Positions 1-11,469 of a stretch of 64,000 nt of DNA are shown in pieces; position 1 is the stretch's first letter; the number at the start of each line of letters is the position of its first letter. Origin of the DNA: Anisus vortex (lineage: Eukaryota > Mollusca > Gastropoda > Planorbidae). Position numbers and translations under genes: made by a program. The notes beneath the pieces were generated by a model. That model was given only the letters and a program-made list of their open reading frames with translations. It made no database searches and was not told the origin of the DNA. The stretch lies in assembly GCA_949126835.1 (NCBI GenBank), contig OX421505.1:3662587-3726586 (forward strand), in the 5' to 3' direction.

Positions 1-1195
1 TTAAATGAATATTTCTAATATTTGTAGACACTTTGTTACGTAAAATATAAAATATGTAGCTAGCAAGATTTATTGGGTCGCAAGGTATAAAAGGATTGTG
101 TGTCCAGCACAAAACGCTGATTAAATATGTGTCTCGGTGAGTTCTAAGAGCCAGTCTTTTTTGTAAAACTAAATTCTAGACCAAAGACTTTGTAAAAGAA
201 AAAATCTGGATCATTACACGCGTTGACAGATTCAGAATAATTCAGATACCGTTTCGGAAAATACCTGAACGTTCCTATTCCGCCCATGGGCTAATCGGGT
301 ATATTCCTATACATATTTTGTAAATGTTTAATTATTTAGCGTATTTTATGCCAGACATTCTACTGAAATGCTAAATACGTTTAAAAATATTTTTTTTTCT
401 AAGTCGAAATATCGTTTGCAAGATATATAATGACTTGATTCGTGCGAATCGGAGATGAATTTTTCAAAATCGTTCCTACTAAAACAAAAAAACTCGTTGG
501 CTAACGCAGGTAAAAATTATCGCAATTTAATATAAATAATTTTGTTTAATTAATCTACATTAAGTTCAATTTCTACAAGTGGTAAACATACCCACTAGTT
601 GTACTCAGGCAAGACGCTAGGCCTACACAATATTATACATTCATGATATTCATGGAAAGTCATCTCCTTGAGCCTGGGCCTGGATATCGCCGAGTCTGAA
701 ACAAAATTCCGTCTATGAACAAGCTGAAGTACGCTTTGTCTTTAATGGAATGCATTAAACTTATAGAGGACATACACAAGACTCAACTAACACAAAGCTG
801 CTTGGTAGTGAGTCAGAGATGAAATCCACAACGCAGTTCACCATTGCCGTAGGCCGTAGCGTCTTCTTGAATAATTTCCTCCGTTAACTAAATTTTTGTA
901 CGAGGAAGAAGGAGACACGTGACTATATTACGCACCGTAGTTTTCGTCATAATAATAATAATAAATCTTGTATAGAGCATATCCCATGGATGACAGTTCT
1001 ATGCGCTGACAACAGTTACAGACAAAATACAGACAATGAAGAACAGACGAAAATGTATATATGTACAGGTTAATACTGCTACTGGAATAGATGAGTCTTC
1101 AGCCTGAGGCTCCTGAGAGTGTCGAATCTAATAAAATGTATATTATAAAAGAAAATTGTCAAGAGCAAAATAAAATTTAACATAGCATTAAGAAT
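1..1195. other. AT-rich stretch, nothing recognised
   Basis: No supported coding region, RNA gene or transposon end was seen here. The sequence is AT-rich with short homopolymer runs and a small AAT run near 950-963. It may be old intergenic or intronic DNA. Confidence 0.5.
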
Positions 1196-1199
1196 TGTA

Positions 1200-1306
1200 T
1201 CCGTGCTCTATGTATGTTTTTGTAGCTCAATGTTAAATGCGCTCATAGCTGATATTATGTTTGTTGGCAGCGCTATATAAATATATATATATATATAAAT
1301 ATATGT
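1200..1306 (+). repeat. SINE-type 3' tail fragment
   Basis: The stretch carries AAATGCGCT, then TTGGCAGCGCTATA, and ends in an AT microsatellite. The same block recurs at about 7350-7440, where it ends in an ATT run, and a looser version ends the tRNA-headed SINE at 15625-15845. A shared end followed by a simple repeat is typical of a retroposon 3' terminus. No tRNA head is visible in this copy. Confidence 0.45.
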
Positions 1307-1559
1307 TTATTTTCTAGCTTTCTGTAGATTTGTCTTAGCGTATGGGAGACGATAAGGAGTGGAGAGAGATGTACAGATATTACGGTATTATTATTTCGAA
1401 TTGGAATTCCCAATTAAAATGACCTTTAGAATACGTCATTTTCCTTCCTTCTTGGTGTTTGGGCACTATGGCAAACTTATAAGTCGACGATAACTGAAAT
1501 TTGACTATATTCATTAAATTGTAAGAGTATAAAGCGTCCTCGAGTTACGTCCCATTTTA

Positions 1560-1935
1560 ATCTTATCTTATATGTTAGAGACGATCCTTCTATAAAGAAG
1601 ATTTTTGCATCCTACGTACAACCGTGGTCTAAGTTTAGTCTCGCATCTTTATTAGATCTAGTCTTTTAAAGGATGTTAAGCTACTGGTTTTTCTGATTTT
1701 TTTTCAGGCAACCCATTATATGCCTGGATGCAACTCGGGAAGAGAGAACTTATATGCATTTGTTCTTGCTTAAGGGATAACGAAAGTGTCTTTGATATTA
1801 TGTTTATCTGAGCATTGTGACATATTGTTATTCTGTTGTATATCTAAATTATAATTTAATGCCTTGTGTATTATTACTACTTTACTCTTTGCCCTTCTGT
1901 CCTCTAGTGTTTCTAGATTTATCTATTGGTATTAT
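1560..1935 (-). mobile_element. 5'-truncated CR1/Jockey-type LINE copy, 3' end
   Basis: Reverse-strand match to the last ~110 codons and 3' UTR of the full-length LINE at 45896-49982. The 3' tail (TTATCTTAT on the plus strand) lies at the left edge, followed by the conserved 3' UTR hairpin (TTCTATAAAGAAG) and the C-terminal coding region. It has several substitutions and small indels, so it is older than the copy at 20398-21743. Confidence 0.85.
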
Positions 1936-2193
1936 CTATTTATTATTAATATTGATTCAATAGGCTTCAATACATTGAGATATATATTCCACCGGTAGCA
2001 ACTGTACCAGAAGATCGTTGTTTAAGAAATAGGTTTAAGTTTTAGCAAAGGTGACAAACTTGGCTGACATTTCGAAATAGTGCATGTTCAGTGAAGCGTA
2101 AGGGCTTAAAATTTAGGTCAATGAAATACGTCAGAATAAAAGCTTCGGCGATGTCATGTTATGGGCAAGTGTTTTTGGCCGTGTGTCTGTGCA

Positions 2194-2290
2194 AGGTTGT
2201 TTATATGTAAAATTGTTTATATGTAAAGTTGTTTATATGTAAAATTGTTTATATGTAAAGTTGTTTATATGTAAAGTTGTTGATATGTTG
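2194..2290. repeat. Short tandem repeat, 16-bp unit
   Basis: About six copies of a 16-bp unit resembling TTGTTTATATGTAAAG, varying mainly at one A/G position. Confidence 0.85.
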
Positions 2291-2392
2291 GTGTATACAA
2301 CAATATTATAGTTGAATAGAATACATGAATTTGTTAATAACAATAACAAGCAAGAAAATAGAGTAATTTTTAGAGAATCCAATAGACCGACA

Positions 2393-2578
2393 GGTTAGAT
2401 TAATAGATTGATGGATTGATAGATTGATAGATTAATAAAGTAATAGATTGATAGATTCATAGATTGATAAACTTGTAGATTGATGGATTGATAGATTGAT
2501 AGATTGATTGATGGGTCGATAGATTGGTGAATGATTTAAAGATTGATAGTTGATTAATTGATTGATTGATTGAGAGAT
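2393..2578. repeat. GATT/GATA-type microsatellite
   Basis: Imperfect repeats of GATTGATA and related 4-bp words, with interruptions. Confidence 0.85.
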
Positions 2579-2689
2579 ACAATCGTCCTCAAGCTCAGCC
2601 CTCCATCCACCCTTTCTTTTTACAAGAAAATCAGGAATAGTACTTTATTACTTTACATGCGTTCTTTCTAGATAAAAAATGTGAACGTC

Positions 2690-2805
2690 CACTATGCCCA
2701 AATCTCCTGCAGGGCGGCAGCGATTGGTCGGTGGCAGGGCCGGAACCAAGGGCGTTTTAGTGACAATCCGATGAACAAACCACAGGACCAGCCGGCCTTA
2801 CAGTG
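2690..2805 (-). repeat. tRNA-derived SINE (family 2), diverged copy
   Basis: Read on the minus strand it has a tRNA-like head with a B-box-like GGTTCCGGCCC, followed by the body word CCTGCAGGAGATTTGGGC. The same order is seen at 15625-15845 in a better copy. The A box is weak, so this is probably an old, inactive copy. Confidence 0.5.
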
Positions 2806-2814
2806 AAACAATGG

Positions 2815-2895
2815 TTAACCCTTCCTGTACCGACCTACTTCTATTTATGCTGCCTTCAGTTCCGCTATATACGCGCCCGGGACTGTAAGTGTTAA
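2815..2895 (-). mobile_element. 81-bp TTAA-flanked MITE, copy 1
   Basis: An 81-bp unit flanked by TTAA on both sides, in inverted orientation relative to the copies at 6705, 22734 and 40285. One terminus is CCCTTCC and the other CACTTACAG (CCCTTACAG in other copies). The core GGGCGCGTATATAGCGGAAC is unchanged in all four. TTAA target duplication is the hallmark of piggyBac-type transposition, so I class it as a very short non-autonomous piggyBac-like element; the terminal repeats are short, so that is inference. Confidence 0.7.
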
Positions 2896-3388
2896 AAGAA
2901 AATATCAATGTTTACCTATAAACCTGATTCGCCTTATCGTTTATGTATAGGTACAAGTAAAAAAAAAAAACTACATAACATAGCCAGTAAAAAGAATCCT
3001 CATAAATAGGATTAAGTTGTAGTAAACAAAATAATTTATTTCTCCACAAAATATTTGAGTCTTTTTAAAAATTGGTTGTTTTTAAAGTCCTACTCTACTG
3101 AGAAATAAACAAAACAATAAATGTTCATGAAAAGAAATCGTTGTTGAATAATCAAGTTTATAATCTTTAAACAAATAGGATCTGGAAGAAATATACCATG
3201 GGGGGCGCGTGTATGAAAAATAAACAGTGGTGGCGCCACTTGCCAAGTAAGAAATCTGGATTGTAACATTGGACTGTGGAACTAAGTGTTTATTTACTAT
3301 CACTTTGAAGACATGCGTTTTGGACAATGTTTAGTTCACTTAGATCTTAGTTGAAAAAGTTCTATCAGTTCACCATGTTGGCCTAATG

Positions 3389-3737
3389 CAAGGGTCTCAA
3401 ACTCAGATGAAGGCATGTGCCATTTTATCACTCAAGAAATGTGTCAAGGGCCGGATTCCCCCCCCCCCCCACACACACACACAACCCGACCCTAGTAAAC
3501 TAATAAAAGCTTCATACATCTTAACTCATTTTACTGCTTATCATTAATAATGTGCCAATTTAGAATTTAAACACGAAGAATTATACCAAAAGTGAACTAT
3601 CACTATTATTACTAACATAGTAACAAACTTTAGTTGCTGTCTGTATTTCACGAATAGTAAGTACATTTTTTTTAAGCTTACTGGCGGGCCACAAAAATCC
3701 ACTTCGTGGGCCGCATGCCGCGTGTTTGAGACTCCTG
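3389..3737 (+). mobile_element. hAT-type MITE (family 4) with 8-bp target duplication
   Basis: A 349-bp element flanked by an exact 8-bp direct repeat GCCTAATG at 3381-3388 and 3738-3745. Its termini are CAAGGGTCTCAAACTC and, reverse-complemented, CAGGAGTCTCAAACAC, matching at 13 of 16 positions. An 8-bp target duplication with such termini is diagnostic of hAT elements. It contains no coding capacity. A second, interrupted copy lies at 22683-23600. Confidence 0.9.
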
Positions 3738-4139
3738 GCCTAATGTAAGGAACATAATATGTATCCCAAAAATTCTTTATTAAGGCACACTAATTTTCGC
3801 TCCAATAGAGTGCATAATGGAGGCGGTGATAACTTCACATCCGCTTTCGATTTTGCTTATAAACAGCCCATTGTTTTTTTTAGTAAAGTCATGTCCATTC
3901 AGAGGCGTATTTAGGCCTGTTCCACATGTTCCTACGGAACAGGGCCCCCCCCCCCCCCCAAAAAAAAAAAAAAAATAATTGGGAACTGTATACTGTTAAA
4001 CCTATACATGTCCCGGGGCGTTGCGATGGGAATCCCCAGGGAAAAAGGATTTTAAGATTTTAAATTTTAGGAAAATATGGTAAATGTAAAGCGCTTTCGA
4101 AGACGTTGTTATGAATAGCGCTATAAAAATATGTAATTT

Positions 4140-4292
4140 GTCTTTGAAACATATGTAGGCGTGACCTGGAAGCTTAAATCACCAAGATGGGTTTCAGTTG
4201 GAACTAGACAGAGGGGAATGGCCCAGGGCATGAGCCGCTGGAGAATTATGTTGCTTGCCCCATACTCCAACAGGGATTGACGGGCGTAAGTA
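4140..4292 (+). mobile_element. RTE-like LINE 3' end with TAAG tail
   Basis: A short decayed 3' coding end followed by a GTAAGTAAGTAAG tail. The same type of tail ends the better-preserved LINE fragment at 59713-60298, which supports a non-LTR 3' terminus. Stop codons interrupt every frame. Confidence 0.5.
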
Positions 4293-4574
4293 AGTAAGAA
4301 ATAGCCTACATGTCCGGTAATGATTTTATTTTAGTGACAGTTTTTTTAAATACGGGACTGTCGGGCTCTAAACCGGAAACCGGACAACCCTTCCGAAAGG
4401 TAGAGACCCAACTTTTATCAGAAGTTGCCCTAAACGAGCGCTTCTATCTACAAAGGCCAGAGGAGAAATAGTTTTGAAGTAATAAGAAGGTTGAAAATCA
4501 AAGTACTAAAATGCATCGAATAGAATCTTACAAATAAACTATTTCTTTACCTCATATGTAAGGTACATTTTTCA

Positions 4575-4690
4575 AAATAAATTCTTCTCCTTTTCAAGTG
4601 GCATCCGGGGATAGAATGGGTTGCCTGAACTAGCCTGAACTAGCCAGGAAAATAAACAACTTAACATTATTTAAATCCCATTTATTTTCA
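4575..4690 (+). mobile_element. CR1/Jockey-type LINE fragment
   Basis: A short match to the C-terminal coding end of the LINE at 46518-49910 (around the motif for a Gly-Leu-Pro-Glu stretch near residue 1108), in forward orientation, with a small internal duplication of GCCTGAACTA and no 3' UTR. Confidence 0.65.
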
Positions 4691-4704
4691 AAATGCATGG
4701 TTTA

Positions 4705-4972
4705 AGTAAGTAAAGTACCCTTCGGACCAAATTGATCATAGGGCCGGTGAAGCAGCGTTCACCAGTTTATGTGGCTACGGCATACTAGGGGATAGTGTGG
4801 CCAGCACAATGCAACTGCCGCCTTTACTTTACCCCAATTAAAGACAGGTACCCATCAGAGCTGGGTAGACTCAAGAACACTCGAGGAAAAAAATCCTAGA
4901 CTGCACCAGGATTCGAACCGGGACCTTCGGTACGCCAGTCGAACGCGCTTCAGCTAGGCCACCGTTCATGGT
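4705..4972 (-). repeat. tRNA-derived SINE (family 1)
   Basis: On the minus strand: a tRNA-like head with B box GGTTCGAATCCTGG, then a body with CTCTGATGGGTACCTG and GGGGTAAAGTAAAGG, then a 3' half containing GGCCACAC and TGATCAATTTGGTCCGAAGG and the end GGTACTTTACTT. About ten copies of this family occur in the window, in both orientations. Conserved A and B boxes imply an RNA polymerase III origin. Confidence 0.85.
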
Positions 4973-5724
4973 TAAATTTTAACTTTAATTGACGATCATA
5001 ACGTAATACAAGCTTTACTAAGAATGGGCAGATAAGCATTATAAGCATTATAAGATAAGTTAAGAAGCCGATAGACACACTGGGTAAAGATGGCAAATAA
5101 AAGGAAACGGGGCAACATCCTCAAGTTTGTTTTGTTTATGTTTGGAATATCTGGGTCAAGTTCAAGTTCACCCGCGGGGCTTGTTTTTGGACTAAAAATA
5201 GACACTCACAAGCAAGGAAGAGCACTCGTAAACACTTTCACTAAGTTGACCTACTAACGCAAGAGTCTTCTTCCCGACCTAGTTGTTCTTCTTTCGGCGG
5301 ATGAATCTCCATAAACATCTGTTTAGGAGAGCATCGACTTCATTCAAGTTGTTGCTGTACGGAACTTTTTTTTTTCTTCATATTTTTCTACCCCAGATTT
5401 TTTTTGTTTTCACGCATGCGCGCTTGAAAACAGCAAACAGTGTAGTCTTGAAGTAATGGACTTCCGTTTTCTTGATAGATACCGACAACTGATTGGTGTA
5501 TTCCTGGGGTATGCAGCATATGTTGTCATCAGGCCATATAAGGAATTAGATACAACAAGATGGGCAGTCTGAAAATAAAACTTTACATTATTAATTCAAT
5601 AGATATTTTTTTTATGTTAATGGAAGCTATATTAGGATCACACTAAATGTCTTAGCGGGCCTTTTCGGCTCTCGGGCCACCTGCTGCACACCCCTGGTGT
5701 ATTACACTAGAAAAAAAACTATGG

Positions 5725-6115
5725 TCTGTTGCAATTTCTACCATTTTTTAAACACTGCAATCAAAAGAATGATTGTCTTTGCAATTTCTAGTAGTTTTTA
5801 AACCCTACAATCAAAAACAATTTTTGTTTTTGCAATTTCTTGCAGTTTTTAAATCCTACAATCAAAATCATTGTCTCTGCAATTCCTTGCAGTTTTTAAA
5901 CCATGCAATCAATATTTTTCTTCGCAATTTCTTGCAGCTTTAGGCCCTGCAATCATAAACAATGTTTTTTTAGCAATTTCTTGCAGTTTTCAACACCCGG
6001 CAATAAAAAAAAAATGTTTTGCTTTGCAATTTCTTGCAGTTTTTACACCCTGCAATCAAAAACAATGTTTTTCTTTGCAATTTCTTGCAGCTTTCAAAAC
6101 CGGTAATGAAAACCA
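5725..6115 (+). repeat. Tandem array, ~50-bp unit, about 8 copies
   Basis: Each unit has TTGCAATTTCTTGCAG, a T-rich spacer, CCCTGCAATCA and an A-rich then T-rich end. Units differ by up to 20% and vary in length from about 46 to 52 bp. Open frames through it reflect the repeat and have no other support. Confidence 0.85.
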
Positions 6116-6704
6116 TACGTATTTTTTTTCTTTTTGTTTAAGCTGTCACGTGAAATCTGAAGTGGAAACATAATTATGAAGAAGACATCTCAAGCATATA
6201 TCTACCTATGTCATCTTAAAGTTGGCATTTGAAATTTGAAGTTCTCATTAAATAATTGAAGTTGACATTTAATATCTAAAAATGGAATTTAAAAAAAACA
6301 TGAAACATGCATTTGTAATCTGAAGTTAGCAGCTGAACTGTAACTCTTGCTCCAAAAAATACATGTTTCGCAGTTCCCATGAACTGTTTTGATTCCATTC
6401 AGTTTCGTTAATTGAATTCAACAACAACGGCGTCAGGTAAATCCTATCAACAAAGCGGGCACACCACGTCGTAGCGACGGGGAAAACACAGAGAAACCAC
6501 GTTGTTTCCACGTCGTGTGCCCGCTGGGCCTGTTACTAAAGTCTATTCCCCACGAGAAAACCACGTCGCATTGACGGGTGAAACACGTGGAAACCACATC
6601 TTTTTCCCGTCGATACGGCGTGGTGTGCCCGTTAATTGGGCCTAATTATCTCTTAAGTATCAATCATGTTTGTTTTCGTTGTTTATGTTATTTGTTGTTT
6701 TTAT

Positions 6705-6784
6705 TAACCCTTACAGTCCCGGGCGCGTATATAGCGGAACTGAAGGCAGCATAGATAGAATTAGGTCGGTACGGGAAGGGTTAA
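6705..6784 (+). mobile_element. TTAA-flanked MITE, copy 2
   Basis: Second copy of the ~81-bp unit, flanked by TTAA, with termini CCCTTACAGTCCCGGG and CGGTACGGGAAGGG. It differs from the other copies by only a few bases. Confidence 0.75.
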
Positions 6785-6886
6785 TATGTTATTGATTTTC
6801 TTATAGGAAGGATAGGCCGACTGTTTTATTTTCAATTTTAAATATGAGTTTTTTTTTTGTTGTTGTTTTTGTTTTGAATTTTTTTT

Positions 6887-7126
6887 AAAGTATCCCGTCT
6901 GACCAAATTTATCCATAGGGCCGGTGAAGCAGCGTTCATCAGTTTCCGTGGCCTCAGGCATACTAGGTGATTGTGTGGCCAGCACAATGCACAACCGCCT
7001 TTACTTTACTACAACTAAAGTCAGGTACCCATCAGAACTGGGTAGACTCAGAGACACCCTCCCTGGGATTCGAACCCAGGACCCTTGGCTCGCCAGTCGA
7101 ACGCGCCGCCGCTCAGCTACCGTTTT
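6887..7126 (-). repeat. tRNA-derived SINE (family 1)
   Basis: Minus-strand copy with B box GGGTTCGAATCCCAGG at 7062-7077, the GGGTACCTGAC body and the GGATAAATTTGGTCAGACGG 3' part at the left edge. Confidence 0.85.
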
Positions 7127-7339
7127 GAAAGGCAAACGGGGGATGTGGTATTTTACTGCAAACTTAAAGACAATTTATGATAACTGTTAAGTTATCAGTT
7201 AATGAGTTAACTCATTATTTCAATATTTATCTTAGTTAACATGCTTTGGAGCCCTACTGCCATACCTATATGTTAGGTGGGTTATTTTGTTTTAGTTGTT
7301 TGATTTGTTCCATGTTTGTAAAGTTTTGAATCATCATTT

Positions 7340-7470
7340 AGTTTTTTATCGCTTGGCCTATAGATTGTATACGTGTTCTTAGTTGTTATGTTAAATGCGC
7401 TCTGAGATTACATTATGTTTGTTGGCAGCGCTATACAAATGTCATTATTATTACTATTATTAAGTTTGAT
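7340..7470 (+). repeat. SINE-type 3' tail with ATT run
   Basis: Matches the block at 1200-1306: GTTAAATGCGCTC, TTATGTTTGTTGGCAGCGCT, then an ATT microsatellite. No intact head is visible. Confidence 0.45.
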
Positions 7471-7474
7471 TTTT

Positions 7475-8635
7475 TTCTTACTGCAAACGCAGAGACAATT
7501 TACGATAGCGGTTTTAATGTTAAGTTTTGTATTTTTCTTTTCGAAATGAAGATGTTTTAGTTTTTAAAATTTTAAATGCTTACCCGAAAGGAAAAAGAAG
7601 AGAAAGATATTGACCTCTTTCTCCCCTTCCTCCCGTTCCCAACAATCAAGCCCTCCCCCCTCCTTCCCCCCAGGTAAATCATACCTGGAAACTAACAACA
7701 ATCTTTTGACGCAAAGACCAGCCGTGCGTAGAATTCAATTTCGTTCCTTAAAAACGAACTGTTATCTAACCAATCCAATAATTTTGCGTCACTGCCGACG
7801 ACAAGGACCTCTTTCACCCCCCCCCCCCCCAAGGGGGCACAACTCTGTCATTACGAAATTCGGAGATCATAGTTTTAAGAGATTAAAATCAATAATAAAT
7901 TATTTTACATGTAAAACCAAATAACTGTGGATAAGGGGAGAGAACACCTCCTTAACCAGAAAAAGGGGAGGGAAGAGGGTACGATGGAGTTATTAACGCG
8001 TCACTTCCTAGACATGCGCATAACTACGAACTATGTAAATATTGCACTATGATTTTTCCCTCGAACCTCTCTCTCCCATAGCCTTGACCTTACAACGTCC
8101 AAGTAATAGGTGCAACTTATTTACATTAAAACCCGTCAAAACTTGACCGACTTCCGTCGTCACTCGTGCAGTTGGTGTCAAAACAAACAAGACTTTTTTT
8201 GATTTCATGCAAAACATCACGGAAGGAAAAAATGCGAAATATTTTTTCACTGCGTGCGTGCAGCGTTCAATGCACTTGTTCAGATTATGACATTGTTAAT
8301 ATAGTTCGCATTTTTTGTGAATGTGTATTGCATAATGTATTGCCATTAGCTCTACTTTACAAAACAAAACAATACAGGATTGGTCTAGATGGTGTTGATT
8401 GTTTACAGTGCTTAAAGTCACGTAGTAACGTACAGTCAATGTTTATGTTTTCATGTAAATCTGTTTCAATGTTATTGTTTCATTTATTATTAGTTTCGAA
8501 TTTAAAAAAAAAAAAACACCGATACATTGGTTTTAAACCTGCAAAAGATTGACATTAAGTTAAAAGTTAAAACGTGATTGAGTTGTTTATGAGTTTTTTT
8601 TCACTCTTTTGGGATGGAGGTTTAGCATGCCTTGA
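7475..8635. other. No recognised feature
   Basis: Short open frames occur on both strands, up to 128 codons at 8166-8552, but none has a recognisable domain, and homopolymers interrupt the alternatives. I see nothing that supports a gene. Confidence 0.45.
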
Positions 8636-8639
8636 TAGT

Positions 8640-8940
8640 GGGGCACGGTTGCCGAGCGGCAGCGCGTTCGACTGGCGATCCAGAGGTCTGGGTTCGAATC
8701 CTGGTGCGGGCTAGGATTTTTTTTCACAGTACTCGGGTGTGTCTATGAGTTTACCCATCTCTGATGGGTACCTGACATTAGTTGGGGTAAATTAAAGGTG
8801 GATTTTGGAATTGGAATTGTGATTTGTGCTGGCCACACATCCCTTGGTATGCCGTCGTCACTGAAACTGGTGAAACTTCACCAACCCTAAGATCAGTGGG
8901 AAAAATCCCTAGCCAGTTCCATCGGTACGCCATCGGTGGC
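8640..8940 (+). repeat. tRNA-derived SINE (family 1), nearly full length
   Basis: The head has an A box within GTTGCCGAGCGGCAGCGCG and a B box GGGTTCGAATCCTGG, then GATGGGTACCTGAC and GTTGGGGTAAA. The 3' half (GTGCTGGCCACAC) is more diverged. The head does not fold into a clean tRNA (the anticodon arm does not pair), so it is not a functional tRNA gene. Confidence 0.85.
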
Positions 8941-8977
8941 CCAATTTTAACGTTAAAACAAAAAATAATATTATAAC

Positions 8978-10492
8978 TAGAGACCGACCGAAACCAAATT
9001 TTTAGTTTCGGCCGAAAACGAAACCACACCGAATATTATACATTGACGTTCGGCCGAAACCGAGGCCGAAACCCAAAATGTAAGTACAACTTCGGCCGAA
9101 ACCGAAAAATAAACCGAAAATGCGAAACAAATGATTTTAAAAGACTGCACATTTATGTGTAATATGAACTAGTTTATGGGTACTCTAATTGAGTAAACCA
9201 TTCTTTGGAGTGATTAAATAATCCGTTATTATTAACTTCAGTCATTTACTTCACATTAGGGATGTTAATATCCTTTTTTTTCTTAAAACCTATTTTCGGC
9301 TCTAAATATCATATTTTTTTAATCCATTTTCGGTTTCCCCTTTCCGCCCCCGGGCAAAGTAAATTATAGTTTGGAAAAAAATTGCATTTATTACACTAAA
9401 AAAATAATACAAAGGACCATTGATCCTTAGAACGTGATGAAATCTTTTTAAAAAAAAAAGTTGATTTTGGATTAGCAGAAGTCAAAAGCTGTAGTGTCAT
9501 GAATTTAGACCTTTATAATTATAATATAAATTAGTGGATGTTATATCTATATGTTACACACATTAAAAGATTTTTATAGAATATGAATAAAATCCCAGAC
9601 ACATCTATCTAGGGTTGACAGCCGTCCGGCAAAAACATTAACAGTTTTTGAAAAGAACCTTACATGCGCTGCAAAGTAGTTTTTTTTTAATTGCCCAAGT
9701 TGCTTTTCAGTCTACATTAAATAAAATGTTGGGTCAGTTTTACTAATATACAATTGTTGACAGCTAATGTAATAAAACTGAACTGATTGTGGATTGTGAA
9801 ACACTAAATATGTCATTCTTTTTGTCTCTCTATGTCCTCCTTTTGAAGTCCAAGTATCTCGCAACCTTACGTTTATCGGTCTGTTTGTCTGTTAAAAAAA
9901 GCGTTCAGCATAAGTGGGGAAATTCCAGTTTTTTTCTACTCGAATACATAGCGTTAACATCTGTATTTGCTGTTGTGTGTGCTTGTATCGCAAATTTACA
10001 ATCAATATTTGGAATTTGAAAAAAACAAAAAAAAAACAACTATAATTCGATTCTGACAAACGAGTGTTTGCAAAGAATTGCAATTGGAATTGTTAAGGAA
10101 TTGTTTTGTGCTAATCAAACAGGGTTTACAAATATTTCCTCAGATAAAAAGATAAATAAATCGTGGGACACAGTTATCAATGATTTCCTCCCGAAATCTG
10201 GTTTTCGTTTAACATCCCTACTTCACACAGATTAATTCACAACAGTTTAATTAAATGAAAGCATCAATAAGCAAAGTAATAGATACAGCAATAGCGTAGC
10301 ATTATGAATTTTGAAAGTAAAAATAGATATTCGGCTGATGACCGAAAGTCAATATCGGTTTCGGCCGAAACCGTAAACAAACCGAAAACTAACATTTTGG
10401 CTTTGGCTGAAACCGAAAACACGCCGAAAAAGATTTTTTGCCTTTTTTCGGCGCCTAAAACGAAGCCGAAACCGAATATCGGTCGGTCTCTA
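8978..10492. mobile_element. hAT-type element (family 3), non-autonomous, with 8-bp target duplication
   Basis: A 1515-bp element with perfect terminal repeats TAGAGACCGACCG / CGGTCGGTCTCTA and an exact 8-bp flanking direct repeat ATTATAAC (8970-8977 and 10493-10500). Both subterminal regions are packed with the palindrome TTTCGGCCGAAA or one-base variants, a layout expected for transposase-binding sites. The interior is AT-rich with no frame longer than about 87 codons and no recognised transposase motif, so it is probably mobilised in trans. A terminal fragment of the family lies at 12845-12925. Confidence 0.88.
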
Positions 10493-11204
10493 ATTATAAC
10501 AATTATAATAATATAACACCAATACATACCTTTTTTACTTTAAAAAAAAATTAAATAAATTTAAAGTAGGCCTAAGTAAGAAAATACATTAAAAAAAAAT
10601 ATACGTCAAAATCAAGATTTAAAAATGTTGAAAATCGATTTCTTACGAAGCTTTAATAAATAAAATAAAAAGCACTATTGGAGTGGATATAATGGAATCT
10701 ACTTGCAGTCCACTCCATATTGTCGATTTGAAGAGTTCAATTAGAACATAGATCTGGTTAGATCTGGTTTGGAATTTCGTCAATTCCTTTTGATCCGGAG
10801 ACGCAATTAAATCTGGCCATATTATATTGAAGAGATCTTGTGCGGTGGAGTTTTCTTTTCTTTCTTCTTCTTCATAGAAATGATTGGCCTAGATTTGTTC
10901 ACTGACGTCACATAAAGCCGATGTTGCCAGATTGTAAGATCTTTTTCTGCCGACACAAAAAAAAAGTATTATTGGTTTCGAAAAAAGCAACGCGTGTCAA
11001 CTAGTAATAAGAAACTATTGCTGTTACTTGTAGTGTTAAGACAAACAAAGAATTCCCACCATTTCAATAGGCTGAAAAAAAATCTATAAAGACAAGAGGA
11101 TATGTATGTTATTAAGTCAGTTGTAAAGATATCACTTGGCAAAAAAGGACAGGACGTGGGATACTAACAGAAATATGTAGGACACTGCTCGAGAGACAGA
11201 CCGG

Positions 11205-11465
<261 letters not shown>

Positions 11466-11469
11466 CTTT

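Noticed and set aside
8166..8552. 128-codon open frame
   Set aside because: No recognised domain or homology; it ends in a poly-A-derived lysine run and has no supporting context.
8640..8712. Possible functional tRNA gene
   Set aside because: A and B boxes are present but the anticodon and acceptor stems do not pair, and the same head recurs in about ten SINE copies.
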